Part shown: positions 45,237-52,992 of the stretch, piece by piece | Numbering within the stretch: position 1 is the stretch's first letter | Layout: each line of letters opens with the position of its first letter | Assembly (NCBI GenBank): GCA_000156295.1 | Contig: DS999225.1 | Span: 192,852 to 256,851, forward strand | Origin: a marine gamma proteobacterium HTCC2148 | GTDB lineage: Bacteria > Pseudomonadota > Gammaproteobacteria > Pseudomonadales > Halieaceae | Length of the DNA: 64,000 bases | Direction of reading: 5' to 3' | The notes under the pieces: model-generated | Database searches by the model: none | What the model was told of the DNA's origin: nothing | The model's input: only the letters and a program-made list of their open reading frames with translations | Position numbers and translations under genes: made by a program

Positions 45237-46820
45237 ATGATCACCTGCGGCGAAGTCTTGGTTCAGGCGTTGGAGGCCTATGGTATCGAAGTTGCTTTCG
45301 GTATACCGGGCACTCATACCATTGAGCTTTACAGAGGATTACCAAAAACCGGGATCCGCCACGTGACGCCTCGTCATGAGCAGGGAGGTGGCTTTATGGC
45401 AGATGGCTATGCACGGGTCACCGGCAAGCCCGCGGCTTGCTTCACTGTTTCTGGCCCGGGCGCGCTAAATATAGCGACCGCCATGGGACAGGCCTTGCAG
45501 GACTCCGTACCCATGCTGGTGATCTCAGCTGATAATGCTCGCGCTCAGCTGGGCTTGGGTCAGGGTCGTCTGCACGACACTGAAAATCTAGCGGCTGCCA
45601 TGACCCAGTGCAGCGTTTGGAGCCATACACTAATGAGCCCTGATCAGCTTCCGGAAGTGTTGGCCCGAGCATTTTCTATTTTTAGTAGCCAGCGCCCTGG
45701 CCCCGTGCATCTGTCCATCCCAATTGATGTGATCACTGCTGCCGCTGATACTGTCGATATTAAACCCTGGTCTCTGCCGACCAGACCCGCAGCTAATTTG
45801 GACGCCCTGCAGCGGGCTGCCGTTTTGCTGCAAAGTGCCAAGCGGCCCGTTATCGCCCTGGGCGGAGGCAGCGCGGATGCCTTCACCAGTATTCAAGAGC
45901 TGGTGGAACGGGTCGATGCTCCAGTAACACTCACTCACAATGCAAAAGGAGTGATACCGCCTGGGCATCCTTTATTGGTGGCTTCAAGCCCTTCTTACAA
46001 GCCGGTGCGTGATCTTTATCACGATGCGGACGTCGTTCTGGGCATTGGCACAGAGTTCAGTGAAACCGACTATGATTTCTTTTTTGATGGGGGATTTTCA
46101 TTGGGAGGATCGCTCATTCGAGTGGATATTGATAGCGCACAGCTCAGTCGAAATGCCAGGCCAGAGCTTGCGATCTGTGCTGATGCTGAGCTTGCCATCA
46201 CTGCTTTGCTACCCCTGCTGCAGTCGACCAGACGCAACGGTCAAGAGCGCACTGCTGCTGTCAACGACCAGCTCAAAGCTCTTGACTCCAGTGACTATCA
46301 GGTTTTTCTCGATACTTTACAGCGAGCTCTCCCGGGTGCTGCAGTCATGGGGGATTCTACTCAGCCTGCTTACTTCGCAGCCGCTCAGTATCACGCGCCA
46401 CAACCAAGGCGTTTTGCCAGTGCCGCAACTGGCTATGGCACCTTGGGTTATGCACTGCCTGCTGCATTTGGTGCTCGCCTGGGTTTACCAGAGACTCCGG
46501 TAATCGCCTTGATCGGAGACGGTGGACTGCAATTCACGATTAACGAATTATCCACGGCGGTCGAAGCAGAGTTGTCGGTAGCTGTCGTGGTCTGGAATAA
46601 CGAACGCTACGAAATGATCGCGCAAAATTTTGACGCTGCGGGAATGAAGCCAATTGCCTGTGATATTCACACACCAGACTTTTTGGCTATCGCCCAAGGT
46701 TACGGTTGTCGTGCCGTGCAAGTAACCTCACTGTCAGAGCTCGAAGCGGCACTTGTCGCGTCTCAGGACTTTGCCGGCCCCACGGTGATTGAAGCGCGGG
46801 AAGAGGATTTTCTGCAATGA
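45237..46820 (+). CDS. aruI: thiamine-diphosphate enzyme, 5-guanidino-2-oxopentanoate decarboxylase
   Basis: A 527-residue ThDP enzyme of the acetolactate synthase-like superfamily. The catalytic Glu is in RHEQGGGFMADGYARV (near residue 46), the GDG...N thiamine motif is IGDGGLQFTINEL (near 425), and the central domain is NAKGVIPPGHPL. The best known match for an enzyme of this build next to an AruH-type transaminase is AruI, which decarboxylates the 2-oxo acid formed from arginine. The start has GGGAG/GGTGAG sites. An aruIH pair supports the call; a generic ALS-like role is the alternative. Confidence 0.82.
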   Translation: MITCGEVLVQALEAYGIEVAFGIPGTHTIELYRGLPKTGIRHVTPRHEQGGGFMADGYARVTGKPAACFTVSGPGALNIATAMGQALQDSVPMLVISADNARAQLGLGQGRLHDTENLAAAMTQCSVWSHTLMSPDQLPEVLARAFSIFSSQRPGPVHLSIPIDVITAAADTVDIKPWSLPTRPAANLDALQRAAVLLQSAKRPVIALGGGSADAFTSIQELVERVDAPVTLTHNAKGVIPPGHPLLVASSPSYKPVRDLYHDADVVLGIGTEFSETDYDFFFDGGFSLGGSLIRVDIDSAQLSRNARPELAICADAELAITALLPLLQSTRRNGQERTAAVNDQLKALDSSDYQVFLDTLQRALPGAAVMGDSTQPAYFAAAQYHAPQPRRFASAATGYGTLGYALPAAFGARLGLPETPVIALIGDGGLQFTINELSTAVEAELSVAVVVWNNERYEMIAQNFDAAGMKPIACDIHTPDFLAIAQGYGCRAVQVTSLSELEAALVASQDFAGPTVIEAREEDFLQ

Positions 46821-46845
46821 AATTTATGATAAAGAGGCCGGCGAG

Positions 46846-48036
46846 ATGAACTCTAGCTTCGAAGCACATTTCAGTGCAATGTCGACTCGTTTAGAAGGAG
46901 ACGATTCGCCCGTATGGGCAGTGCACGACGAAGCACTGGAACGTCAGAGCAATGGCGAAGACGTGTATCTGTTATCGGTAGGTGACCCGGACCTGGCTAC
47001 GCTTCCCACGACGATTCGAGCCGCTATCGATAGTCTGGAGAAGGGGCGCACTCACTATGCGCCCGGTCGCGGTGAATTGGGCTTACGTGAAATTATAGCC
47101 GATATAGAGTTGCGAGCCTCTGGCAAACCCTGCGATCCGGATGAGGTGGTGATATACCCGGGAGCGACTAATGCGATTTATTCGGTGCTCGCTTGTCTGC
47201 TGGATACCGGCGATGACATCGTCGTTATGGAGCCGATGTACGTCGGTTACGACGGCATATTTAAATCCCTGGCGCTCAACAAAATCGGTGTGCCGTTAGA
47301 CGTGGATTCGGGCTTCACGTTTGACCTCGCAAGCGTTAAGGCGGCCGTTACTGATACCACCAGGCTGGTGTTCATCAACACGCCGGGGAATCCTGCAGGT
47401 AACATTATCCCCGCTGCAAAATTGCAGGAGCTGGCAGCTTTCTGTTTGGAGCGGAATATTTGGTTGGTGTGTGACGAGGTCTACTCGATGATCACCTTTG
47501 ATGGTGAGCACATCTCGTTGCGCAAGGCGGCCCAGAGTTTGGACAATGTGATTATCGTTGACGGCATGTCCAAGTCGCATGCAATGACAGGCTGGCGATT
47601 GGGGTGGACAGTAGCACCGAAAAAAGTTGCCGATCGTCTATTAGCTTTTACGTCGTCGACGATTTTCGGTTGTTGCCAGTTTGTTCAGGACGCTGCCGCG
47701 CATGCCTTGGTGAATGACGAGGAGTATATTAATGGCGTTCGCGAGGAATACAGGCAGCGGCGTAATTATGTCTGTGAACGCGTCGGGGGCATTTTGGGGT
47801 TATCCTGCGACGTGCCAGCGGCAGGTATGTTTGTAATGATACACGTAGACCTGGCCGGGACAGACGGCTTGGCTTTCGCCGAGAATTTGTTGGCAGAGCA
47901 GGGTGTCTCAGTACTGCCTGGCATCGGTTTTGGTGATTGCACCGAACATTATGTCAGAGTATCGCTTGCTCAGCCGATCACTACTTTACGACCAGCGTTT
48001 GATCGTATCGAAGCCTATTGCGAGAGACAGGCTTAG
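46846..48036 (+). CDS. aruH: arginine:pyruvate transaminase-like aminotransferase
   Basis: A 396-residue fold-type I PLP aminotransferase. It follows Pseudomonas AruH in pattern: LLSVGDPDLATLP, THYAPGRGELGLREIIA, VVIYPGATNAIYSVL, and the PLP-Lys motif SMSKSHAMTGWRLGW (Lys near residue 243). AruH starts the arginine transaminase pathway, producing 5-guanidino-2-oxopentanoate for AruI. The ATG at 46846 is preferred; the frame opens at 46789 inside aruI. It begins 25 bases after aruI. The exact substrate could be another basic amino acid. Confidence 0.82.
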   Translation: MNSSFEAHFSAMSTRLEGDDSPVWAVHDEALERQSNGEDVYLLSVGDPDLATLPTTIRAAIDSLEKGRTHYAPGRGELGLREIIADIELRASGKPCDPDEVVIYPGATNAIYSVLACLLDTGDDIVVMEPMYVGYDGIFKSLALNKIGVPLDVDSGFTFDLASVKAAVTDTTRLVFINTPGNPAGNIIPAAKLQELAAFCLERNIWLVCDEVYSMITFDGEHISLRKAAQSLDNVIIVDGMSKSHAMTGWRLGWTVAPKKVADRLLAFTSSTIFGCCQFVQDAAAHALVNDEEYINGVREEYRQRRNYVCERVGGILGLSCDVPAAGMFVMIHVDLAGTDGLAFAENLLAEQGVSVLPGIGFGDCTEHYVRVSLAQPITTLRPAFDRIEAYCERQA

Positions 48037-48048
48037 CCACCGGAAGAA

Positions 48049-48831
48049 CTAGTCAATCACGTGCTCTTTTTTTTGGAAGGTCATTAAGTGCTGCTTGGGT
48101 AACTCGTCTGAGACAGACGTAAGTGCAAGGCCAACAGCCGCCATTTCCTTTTCGGCCTGCGCCAGGGTCATTGTGTGTAGCGGCTTAATGCCAATAGTGG
48201 GATCCTCTCCTCGGTATTCGACCAGTAAAACTCTGCCGCCTGGTTTCAGTGAGGCGGCGACCCCGGCCATCACTTCCAAAGGGCAAGAAAATTCATGGTA
48301 CGCGTCCACCAGTAATACGACATCGGCAGAGCTTGCCTCCAGCGAGGGATCACATTCGCTTGCGAGCACGGTTTCTACATTGGGGACGCCGTAGTTGGCG
48401 GTTCGATGCTCGATAATCGCCAGCATCTCTGGCTGAATATCGACGGCGAGCACTTTACCATCTGGCACCTTCGTCGCCATCGGAAAACTAAAGTAGCCGG
48501 TTCCGGCGCCTAGATCGACCACGACATCAGAGGGGTTCAGGTTAAGGGACTCCATGAGCAAGTCCGTTCGCTCTTCCTGCACCCGTTGTGGTCTTTCGAG
48601 CCAGTTAGCACCTCTATGTCCCATGACATGGGAGATCTCACGTCCCATGAAGACCTTGCCTATGCCGTCTGGACTGGCAGTAGTGACTTGGTAATGTGGG
48701 GCTGGCAGGGCTTCACTGTCACCCAATGCGGCTCCAGTACCAAACAAGGCGCTAAAGACGCAGAGCGATAGGGCACCGTGGTAGCTGAGAAGCCGTCTAA
48801 GATTCTTTTTCCGCTGCTTAAGAGCTTCCAC
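48049..48831 (-). CDS. exported class I SAM-dependent methyltransferase
   Basis: A 260-residue protein with a basic N terminus and hydrophobic segment (YHGALSLCVFSALFGTGAALG), a probable signal peptide or anchor. It has a standard methyltransferase fold: VVDLGAGTGYFSFP (motif I), KVLAVDIQPEML, and SADVVLLVDAYHEF. The GTG start abuts the flavin reductase stop with no gap, so they are probably coupled. A methyltransferase outside the cytoplasm is odd because SAM is cytosolic. Alternatively, the helix may anchor a cytosolic domain. Substrate unknown. Confidence 0.8.
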   Translation of the reverse strand: MEALKQRKKNLRRLLSYHGALSLCVFSALFGTGAALGDSEALPAPHYQVTTASPDGIGKVFMGREISHVMGHRGANWLERPQRVQEERTDLLMESLNLNPSDVVVDLGAGTGYFSFPMATKVPDGKVLAVDIQPEMLAIIEHRTANYGVPNVETVLASECDPSLEASSADVVLLVDAYHEFSCPLEVMAGVAASLKPGGRVLLVEYRGEDPTIGIKPLHTMTLAQAEKEMAAVGLALTSVSDELPKQHLMTFQKKEHVID

Positions 48832-49464
48832 TCAGAGCACCGTTCTGGGAGGGACGTCTGGCTTGGCATAGGCCATTTTCTTCTCAAGCTGCACGCTGTG
48901 ATAGCTGTCGAGCCCGGACAAAGCCGTCGTCCCTGTGGCGATTAAATCCAGTGAAAAATCATGATTAATGCTCTGGTCAGGGACCTCCAGCCCAATGACC
49001 TCACCGATGACCAAATGCGTGCCGTTAATGGCTAACTCCTGATGCTCACGCAACTGCATGGCCAACTTCACCGAGGCCTCTGAAACCAGCGGAGCATTGA
49101 AGCCGGGCCACCACTCAGGCGTGAGGCCAGTGGCCTCGAACTCACTGATGTGCTGGGGGTAGCGGGCTGCTGTTTGATGCGCTGCCTCAACAATGTCATG
49201 AGTGACGTGGTTGATGCTGTATTGCTGCGTTGCGAGGATGTTGGCGAGTGTGTGCCTTTCATCACCCCCTGGTCTCACCACCAGAGCCAGAAGTGGCGGG
49301 TGGGACCCAAGGTGGACGACTGAGCTTACTATTGACAGGTTATCTTGACTCGAGGCGGCAGTTGTACCGATCAGGTTCGCAGATTTGAAGCCCGATAAGG
49401 AATTGACCAACGCGGCCCTCTGACGGCTAGCCATCTCGGCCAGACTCTTGCCATCAAGGCGCAT
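48832..49464 (-). CDS. flavin reductase-like domain protein
   Basis: A 210-residue protein of the flavin reductase-like (FMN-binding split barrel) family. The segment SGFKSANLIGTTAASSQDNLSIVSS matches the early part, and LLALVVRPGGDERHTLANIL the middle of the fold. FMN-binding should occur at the Ser/Thr-rich turn. The ATG at 49464 is chosen; the frame is open to 49635. It could supply reduced flavin to a partner oxygenase or act on a redox substrate. It lies in a minus-strand redox set. Confidence 0.8.
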   Translation of the reverse strand: MRLDGKSLAEMASRQRAALVNSLSGFKSANLIGTTAASSQDNLSIVSSVVHLGSHPPLLALVVRPGGDERHTLANILATQQYSINHVTHDIVEAAHQTAARYPQHISEFEATGLTPEWWPGFNAPLVSEASVKLAMQLREHQELAINGTHLVIGEVIGLEVPDQSINHDFSLDLIATGTTALSGLDSYHSVQLEKKMAYAKPDVPPRTVL

Positions 49465-49468
49465 CTCG

Positions 49469-49852
49469 CTAGGTCTCCCTCGCGGAGCAAGACTGACTGT
49501 ACAGACGGTCGTATCGCCAATGGGCCCAGCGGGTGTAAAAAATGTTGAAAACGGGTGCAATAATAGGCCACTGCATCCACTTGAAAAAAGGCCCGATGCG
49601 CGTGAAACTCCAAGCGGCCACATTAGCGTCCACACCCTTCAGGAACGAGCCGTCTGGCGTGCGCAAATGTAGCACCCGCAGAAGCGCATCTGGAGCTGGT
49701 AAGTCTGCGTCAGGCTCCATTGCGTGGATATCTATCAGCTCAAGACCTTCGTTTTTCATTCGCCCTAGACGGTCCATTTCTTTCGTGCAAATAGAGCAGC
49801 GGCCGTCATAAAAAAGCGCCGCGGGGCGGACGTGGGCGTTTGGTGTCTTCAT
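49469..49852 (-). CDS. DCC family thiol-disulfide oxidoreductase (DUF393)
   Basis: A 127-residue DUF393 protein with the signature YDGRCSICTKEM (residues ~15-26), holding the DxxCxxC motif of a thioredoxin-like redox site. The segment GVDANVAAWSFTRIGPFFKWMQWP is the typical second part of the family. It lies four bases before the flavin reductase gene on the same strand and probably forms one transcript. Function is inferred from motif only. Confidence 0.9.
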   Translation of the reverse strand: MKTPNAHVRPAALFYDGRCSICTKEMDRLGRMKNEGLELIDIHAMEPDADLPAPDALLRVLHLRTPDGSFLKGVDANVAAWSFTRIGPFFKWMQWPIIAPVFNIFYTRWAHWRYDRLYSQSCSARET

Positions 49853-49915
49853 GCTAATTGTTACGCGAGTGATGGGCAGTTGGATTGCGCTGCATCACCA
49901 GCGGGGCATTCGCTG

Positions 49916-50350
49916 CTACAGACTCTCGACGAAGGCGCCGATGTTGTCGATATCCTGTTCACTGAGGAGGCCTGCTTGGCTCCACATCAAGGAACTTTGT
50001 TTCCCGCGAGTTTCTCCCGCCTTATATTGGAGCAATTTAGAAGCGATCTCGGTCGCAGTCTGTCCGGCCAACATTGGACCAATGCCACCCTCTCCCTTGG
50101 CACCGTGGCAGGCAATGCATCCGGTGTACGCTTGTTCTCCCAGTTTCTCCGGCGAAGCCTCCGCTCGGGCTTGAGCAGAGGCTGTCTCAAGGGCTACCAC
50201 ACCGCCTGTTTGCGCAACCCAGGCCTCATAGCACTCGCCGGAGCAACCGTGATTGTCCTCTGATGTATATTTGTTGTTCTGCATGCCCCACAGTGGAAGT
50301 CCAAAAGCAAACAGGGCGAAGAGTGATATAACGATGGCGTATCTGGGCAT
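49916..50350 (-). CDS. class I cytochrome c (c5-like)
   Basis: A 144-residue periplasmic cytochrome c. An N-terminal signal or anchor helix (YAIVISLFALFAFGLPLWG) precedes a single heme site CIACH (near residue 78), and the axial Met is likely in QSSLMW. A GEGGIGPMLAGQ turn resembles cytochrome c5/c553 proteins. Extra Cys residues (GCSGEC) near residue 36 may form a disulfide. The start has GAGGT at good spacing. A terminator sits just upstream, so it has its own promoter or read-through from the membrane gene. Confidence 0.9.
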   Translation of the reverse strand: MPRYAIVISLFALFAFGLPLWGMQNNKYTSEDNHGCSGECYEAWVAQTGGVVALETASAQARAEASPEKLGEQAYTGCIACHGAKGEGGIGPMLAGQTATEIASKLLQYKAGETRGKQSSLMWSQAGLLSEQDIDNIGAFVESL

Positions 50351-50363
50351 GTGTTACCTCAAT

Positions 50364-50401
50364 AAAAAAAAGGGCCTCCCAGAAATAAGTCTGGACGGCC
50401 C
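50364..50401 (-). terminator. intrinsic terminator between small membrane gene and cytochrome c
   Basis: Read on the minus strand, GGGCC-GT-CCAGA and TCTGG-GA-GGCCC (50401-50390 and 50383-50372) form a stem with an internal mismatch and a six-base loop, followed by eight T's (50371-50364). It terminates the 50433-50750 gene just before the cytochrome c start. Confidence 0.88.
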
Positions 50402-50432
50402 CGGATTAATCTGGAGCGACTAGGGTTTGGGT

Positions 50433-50750
50433 CTAAGCTTCGCTGTCAAGCTTCCATATGCAGTTTGAGGCGTGAGAGAAATCATTACTGATAATCGCTT
50501 GGCGGGCAGTAACTGCCTCCGCCTCCTTAAACAGGGCCACCGTCATAGCAATGCCCCCGAAAACCAATAAGTGCGCCATCCAGGTCAACCCAAAGTGAAA
50601 AATAGAGAAGAAGGTTAGGCTAAATACCATACTCCACATCCAGCCCAGAACCTGCATAAAATAATGCTGCGATGCGAGGTCGAGATTGCGTAGCGGATTG
50701 TGGGAGCTATTCATAACCGCGTCCCAGCAATTGACGATAAATTTTTGCAT
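50433..50750 (-). CDS. small membrane protein, unknown function
   Basis: A 105-residue protein with two hydrophobic helices: MQVLGWMWSMVFSLTFFSIFHFGLTW and MAHLLVFGGIAMTVALF. The soluble N terminus reads NCWDAVMNSSHNPLRNLDLASQHYFMQ. No family is recognised with certainty. It is followed by an intrinsic terminator and then the cytochrome c gene. It is probably an inner-membrane accessory of the adjoining redox set, though that is only context. Confidence 0.7.
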   Translation of the reverse strand: MQKFIVNCWDAVMNSSHNPLRNLDLASQHYFMQVLGWMWSMVFSLTFFSIFHFGLTWMAHLLVFGGIAMTVALFKEAEAVTARQAIISNDFSHASNCIWKLDSEA

Positions 50751-50908
50751 GATGATGCTCTCCTAGTTGCTTATAAGGTACGGAGACATCTCCGGGAAGG
50801 ATTCTCGTTGTCCATAGGTTGTCCATAAACGGTGCTTAAAACCGACCGGCCTCGTTGCTGTTGCGATCTGGCCGTTTGAACGATAAATCGATGCCGTCGC
50901 TTTATTAA

Positions 50909-50936
50909 CTGACAGGCACCAGGGCGCCTCTATAAT
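50909..50936 (+). promoter_or_regulatory. sigma-70-like promoter upstream of hydrolase
   Basis: A -35 hexamer CTGACA (50909-50914) and a perfect -10 TATAAT (50931-50936) are separated by 16 bases. It lies about 50 bases before the proposed hydrolase start at 50987. Confidence 0.7.
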
Positions 50937-50986
50937 GGTAGAGTGAGCATCACGGTTGGTTCAGTATTTACGCAAGGGATATCAGT

Positions 50987-51877
50987 TTGATACAAATAGA
51001 AGAGTGGCGAGCTAGAGGACAGCAAGTTGAACTGCTTGGGCACAACTTGTTTTACATTGACGAACACCCCACTGAAAGTCCTCGCGGTACTATTGTGCTG
51101 ATACATGGCTTTCCTACTGCCAGCTGGGACTGGTGGAAAATTTGGCCTGAGCTGAACAAGCACTACCGTTTGGTGGCTATGGACATGTTGGGCTTTGGGT
51201 TCAGCGCTAAGCCATGCCCTCATGATTACCGTATCGTAGAGCAGGCTGATTTGTGCGAGGCTTTGGTGAGTCATCTCAATCTGCAAGAGTTCCATGTGTT
51301 GGCCCACGACTATGGCGATACCGTGGCGCAGGAAATGCTGGCGAGGCAAAATATGCAGCAGGGGGCAGGCCGCTGGCTGTCCTGTCTTTTTCTCAATGGT
51401 GGCTTGTTTCCAGAAACGCACAATGCACTGCTAGTACAGCGTTTGCTATTGGGCCGTTTGGGTTTTCTGGTTCGTCATGCATTTAGTAAGGCGAGCATGC
51501 GGAAATCCTTTGACCGGGTCTTTGGCCCAGACACCCCCACCAGTGACGAAGAGCTCAATGCATTTTGGGATTTATTCACCCTTGATAATGGCCAACGGAA
51601 TCTGCATCGTTTAATTCATTATATGACTGACAGACGAATCAATCGCGAGCGCTGGCTGCTTGCGCTTCAGCAGGCCTGTTGTCCCATCGGACTTATCAAC
51701 GGCAGTGTTGATCCCGTTTCAGGTGAGCACATGGTGGCGCGCTTTGAAGAGCTTGTCGGTGGTGAACACTTTATAAGACGCTTGCCTGCGATCGGGCATT
51801 ACCCTCAGGTCGAGTCACCCCTGGAGGTGCAGGCTTATTATCTCGAGTTTCTCGCGGCGATGGAGCCTGCGGGCTGA
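50987..51877 (+). CDS. alpha/beta hydrolase, haloalkane dehalogenase/epoxide hydrolase-like
   Basis: A 296-residue alpha/beta hydrolase. The oxyanion HGFP motif is at IHGFPTASWDW (residues ~40-50). The nucleophile is Asp in LAHDYGDTVAQ (near residue 107), as in dehalogenases and epoxide hydrolases rather than esterases. The catalytic His is in AIGHYPQVESP (near 267). The start is probably TTG at 50987 behind GGGATAT; no better ATG is near. The halide-binding pair of true dehalogenases was not confirmed, so the substrate is open. Confidence 0.85.
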   Translation: MIQIEEWRARGQQVELLGHNLFYIDEHPTESPRGTIVLIHGFPTASWDWWKIWPELNKHYRLVAMDMLGFGFSAKPCPHDYRIVEQADLCEALVSHLNLQEFHVLAHDYGDTVAQEMLARQNMQQGAGRWLSCLFLNGGLFPETHNALLVQRLLLGRLGFLVRHAFSKASMRKSFDRVFGPDTPTSDEELNAFWDLFTLDNGQRNLHRLIHYMTDRRINRERWLLALQQACCPIGLINGSVDPVSGEHMVARFEELVGGEHFIRRLPAIGHYPQVESPLEVQAYYLEFLAAMEPAG

Positions 51878-52000
51878 TTATGTTTGTCAGCGTCCGATTT
51901 GTCGCTGCTATGCATAATTAGTGGCTTTTTCACCCATGCCTTTAGCTGGTGTTCGTTGAGCGCACCTTAGGCATAGAGTCCATCTGGAGGGATTGAAACC

Positions 52001-52681
52001 ATGAAAAGAACTTTGCTACTGCTTCTGGCCATCTCCATAGCGGCCTGTGCGACAGGAACAGACCCGGCTGTGACAGCAAGTGCAATTGACGATTTTCAGC
52101 CCGATGCCCGCCCCACGGCCAAGACAATGGTGTATGAGTGCGACGATGCAGAATTCATTACCAGGGTAGGGCCAGGAGAAATGGCCTTGTGGTTTGAGGA
52201 TCGCTACCTGATTCTGTCACAGGTGCGTGCCGCCTCAGGCACAAAATACCAGGAGGGTGATGTCGTCTTCTGGTCGAAGGGAGACCAGGTGATTTTTAGC
52301 GCAGCGGGAGTCCGCTATGCAAATTGCCAGATCAATCATGTCCGCGCGCCCTGGGAAGATGCCAGACGGCGCGGTGTGGATTTTCGTGCGGTAGGCAATG
52401 AGCCAGGGTGGCATTTGGAGGTGCGCGGTGATCAGCACCTGCTTTTTGTCGGAGATTACGGTGCGACTAAAATCATGTTCAGCAATGTCCATACCACTGA
52501 AGATCGCGAGCAATTGCATTATTTGTCTCAAGACGATGACAACAGCATTAATGTCACCGTCATTGAGAGCGCGTGTATCGATACGATGAAGGGCGACCAG
52601 TTTCCTTACAATGTGCAAGTTCAACTTAATGACCGTAATTATCAAGGCTGCGGCCGGACGCTGGATCATCCGTGGGAATAG
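52001..52681 (+). CDS. two-domain lipoprotein: MliC-like plus COG3650-like
   Basis: A 226-residue lipoprotein with lipobox ISIAAC (Cys near residue 16). The first half (about 40-110) has the MliC lysozyme-inhibitor layout: VYECDDAEFITRVGPGEMALWF and a YQEGDVVFWSKGDQVIF strand. The second half (about 125-226) matches a COG3650-like domain: FRAVGNEPGWHLEV, then SACIDTMKGDQFPYNVQV and GCGRTL. MliC domains inhibit C-type lysozymes. The paired domains could make an envelope defence or stress lipoprotein. Function is from family features only. Confidence 0.8.
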   Translation: MKRTLLLLLAISIAACATGTDPAVTASAIDDFQPDARPTAKTMVYECDDAEFITRVGPGEMALWFEDRYLILSQVRAASGTKYQEGDVVFWSKGDQVIFSAAGVRYANCQINHVRAPWEDARRRGVDFRAVGNEPGWHLEVRGDQHLLFVGDYGATKIMFSNVHTTEDREQLHYLSQDDDNSINVTVIESACIDTMKGDQFPYNVQVQLNDRNYQGCGRTLDHPWE

Positions 52682-52730
52682 ACCGCTCTGCCATGACTCT
52701 CGATGCTGTCGGTCGTTGGTTTCTGAACTC

Positions 52731-52744
52731 TTGATTGACATCAA
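52731..52744 (+). promoter_or_regulatory. perfect FNR/ANR box upstream of small ORF
   Basis: TTGAT-TGAC-ATCAA exactly matches the FNR/ANR consensus. Its centre is 29.5 bases before the -10 hexamer TATCAT (52767-52772), the spacing expected for a class II FNR-activated promoter with the site at about -41.5. The predicted transcript start is near 52779, so the transcript would lead into the small ORF at 52836. The fnr gene itself lies convergent just downstream. Confidence 0.75.
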
Positions 52745-52766
52745 CGCAGGTAGAACGAGCTCCCCT

Positions 52767-52772
52767 TATCAT
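52767..52772 (+). promoter_or_regulatory. -10 element of FNR-dependent promoter
   Basis: TATCAT differs from TATAAT by one base and sits at the class II distance from the FNR box at 52731-52744. No consensus -35 is needed at such promoters. Confidence 0.65.
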
Positions 52773-52835
52773 TACCGTAATTGATGAGGGAATACATAAC
52801 GGCCCCTGATCGAGACCCATAGACAGGAGCAATTC

Positions 52836-52925
52836 ATGAAGAACGCACTAACGCTGGCTGCAGCCGTCGCATTGACTGGTGGCACCGCAATGACATTTCA
52901 GTTTGAGCAGGTCAATTCGCTTTGA
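52836..52925 (+). CDS. 29-residue small protein under FNR-type promoter
   Basis: A short frame (MKNALTLAAAVALTGGTAMT start) with a strong AGGAG ribosome site six bases before the ATG. The first ~20 residues look like a signal peptide or single membrane helix; the remainder (FQFEQVNSL) is short. It lies about 57 bases downstream of a predicted FNR-dependent transcript start. It may be a real anaerobically expressed small membrane peptide, a remnant of a frameshifted gene (the +1 frame stays open after it), or a leader for an sRNA. No family is recognised. Confidence 0.45.
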   Translation: MKNALTLAAAVALTGGTAMTFQFEQVNSL

Positions 52926-52992
52926 TGTACGTTGGCCTGAAGAAATTAATGTAAGTGAATGTTTAAGGCGTGCGTTAATGGCGAGCCTGCCT

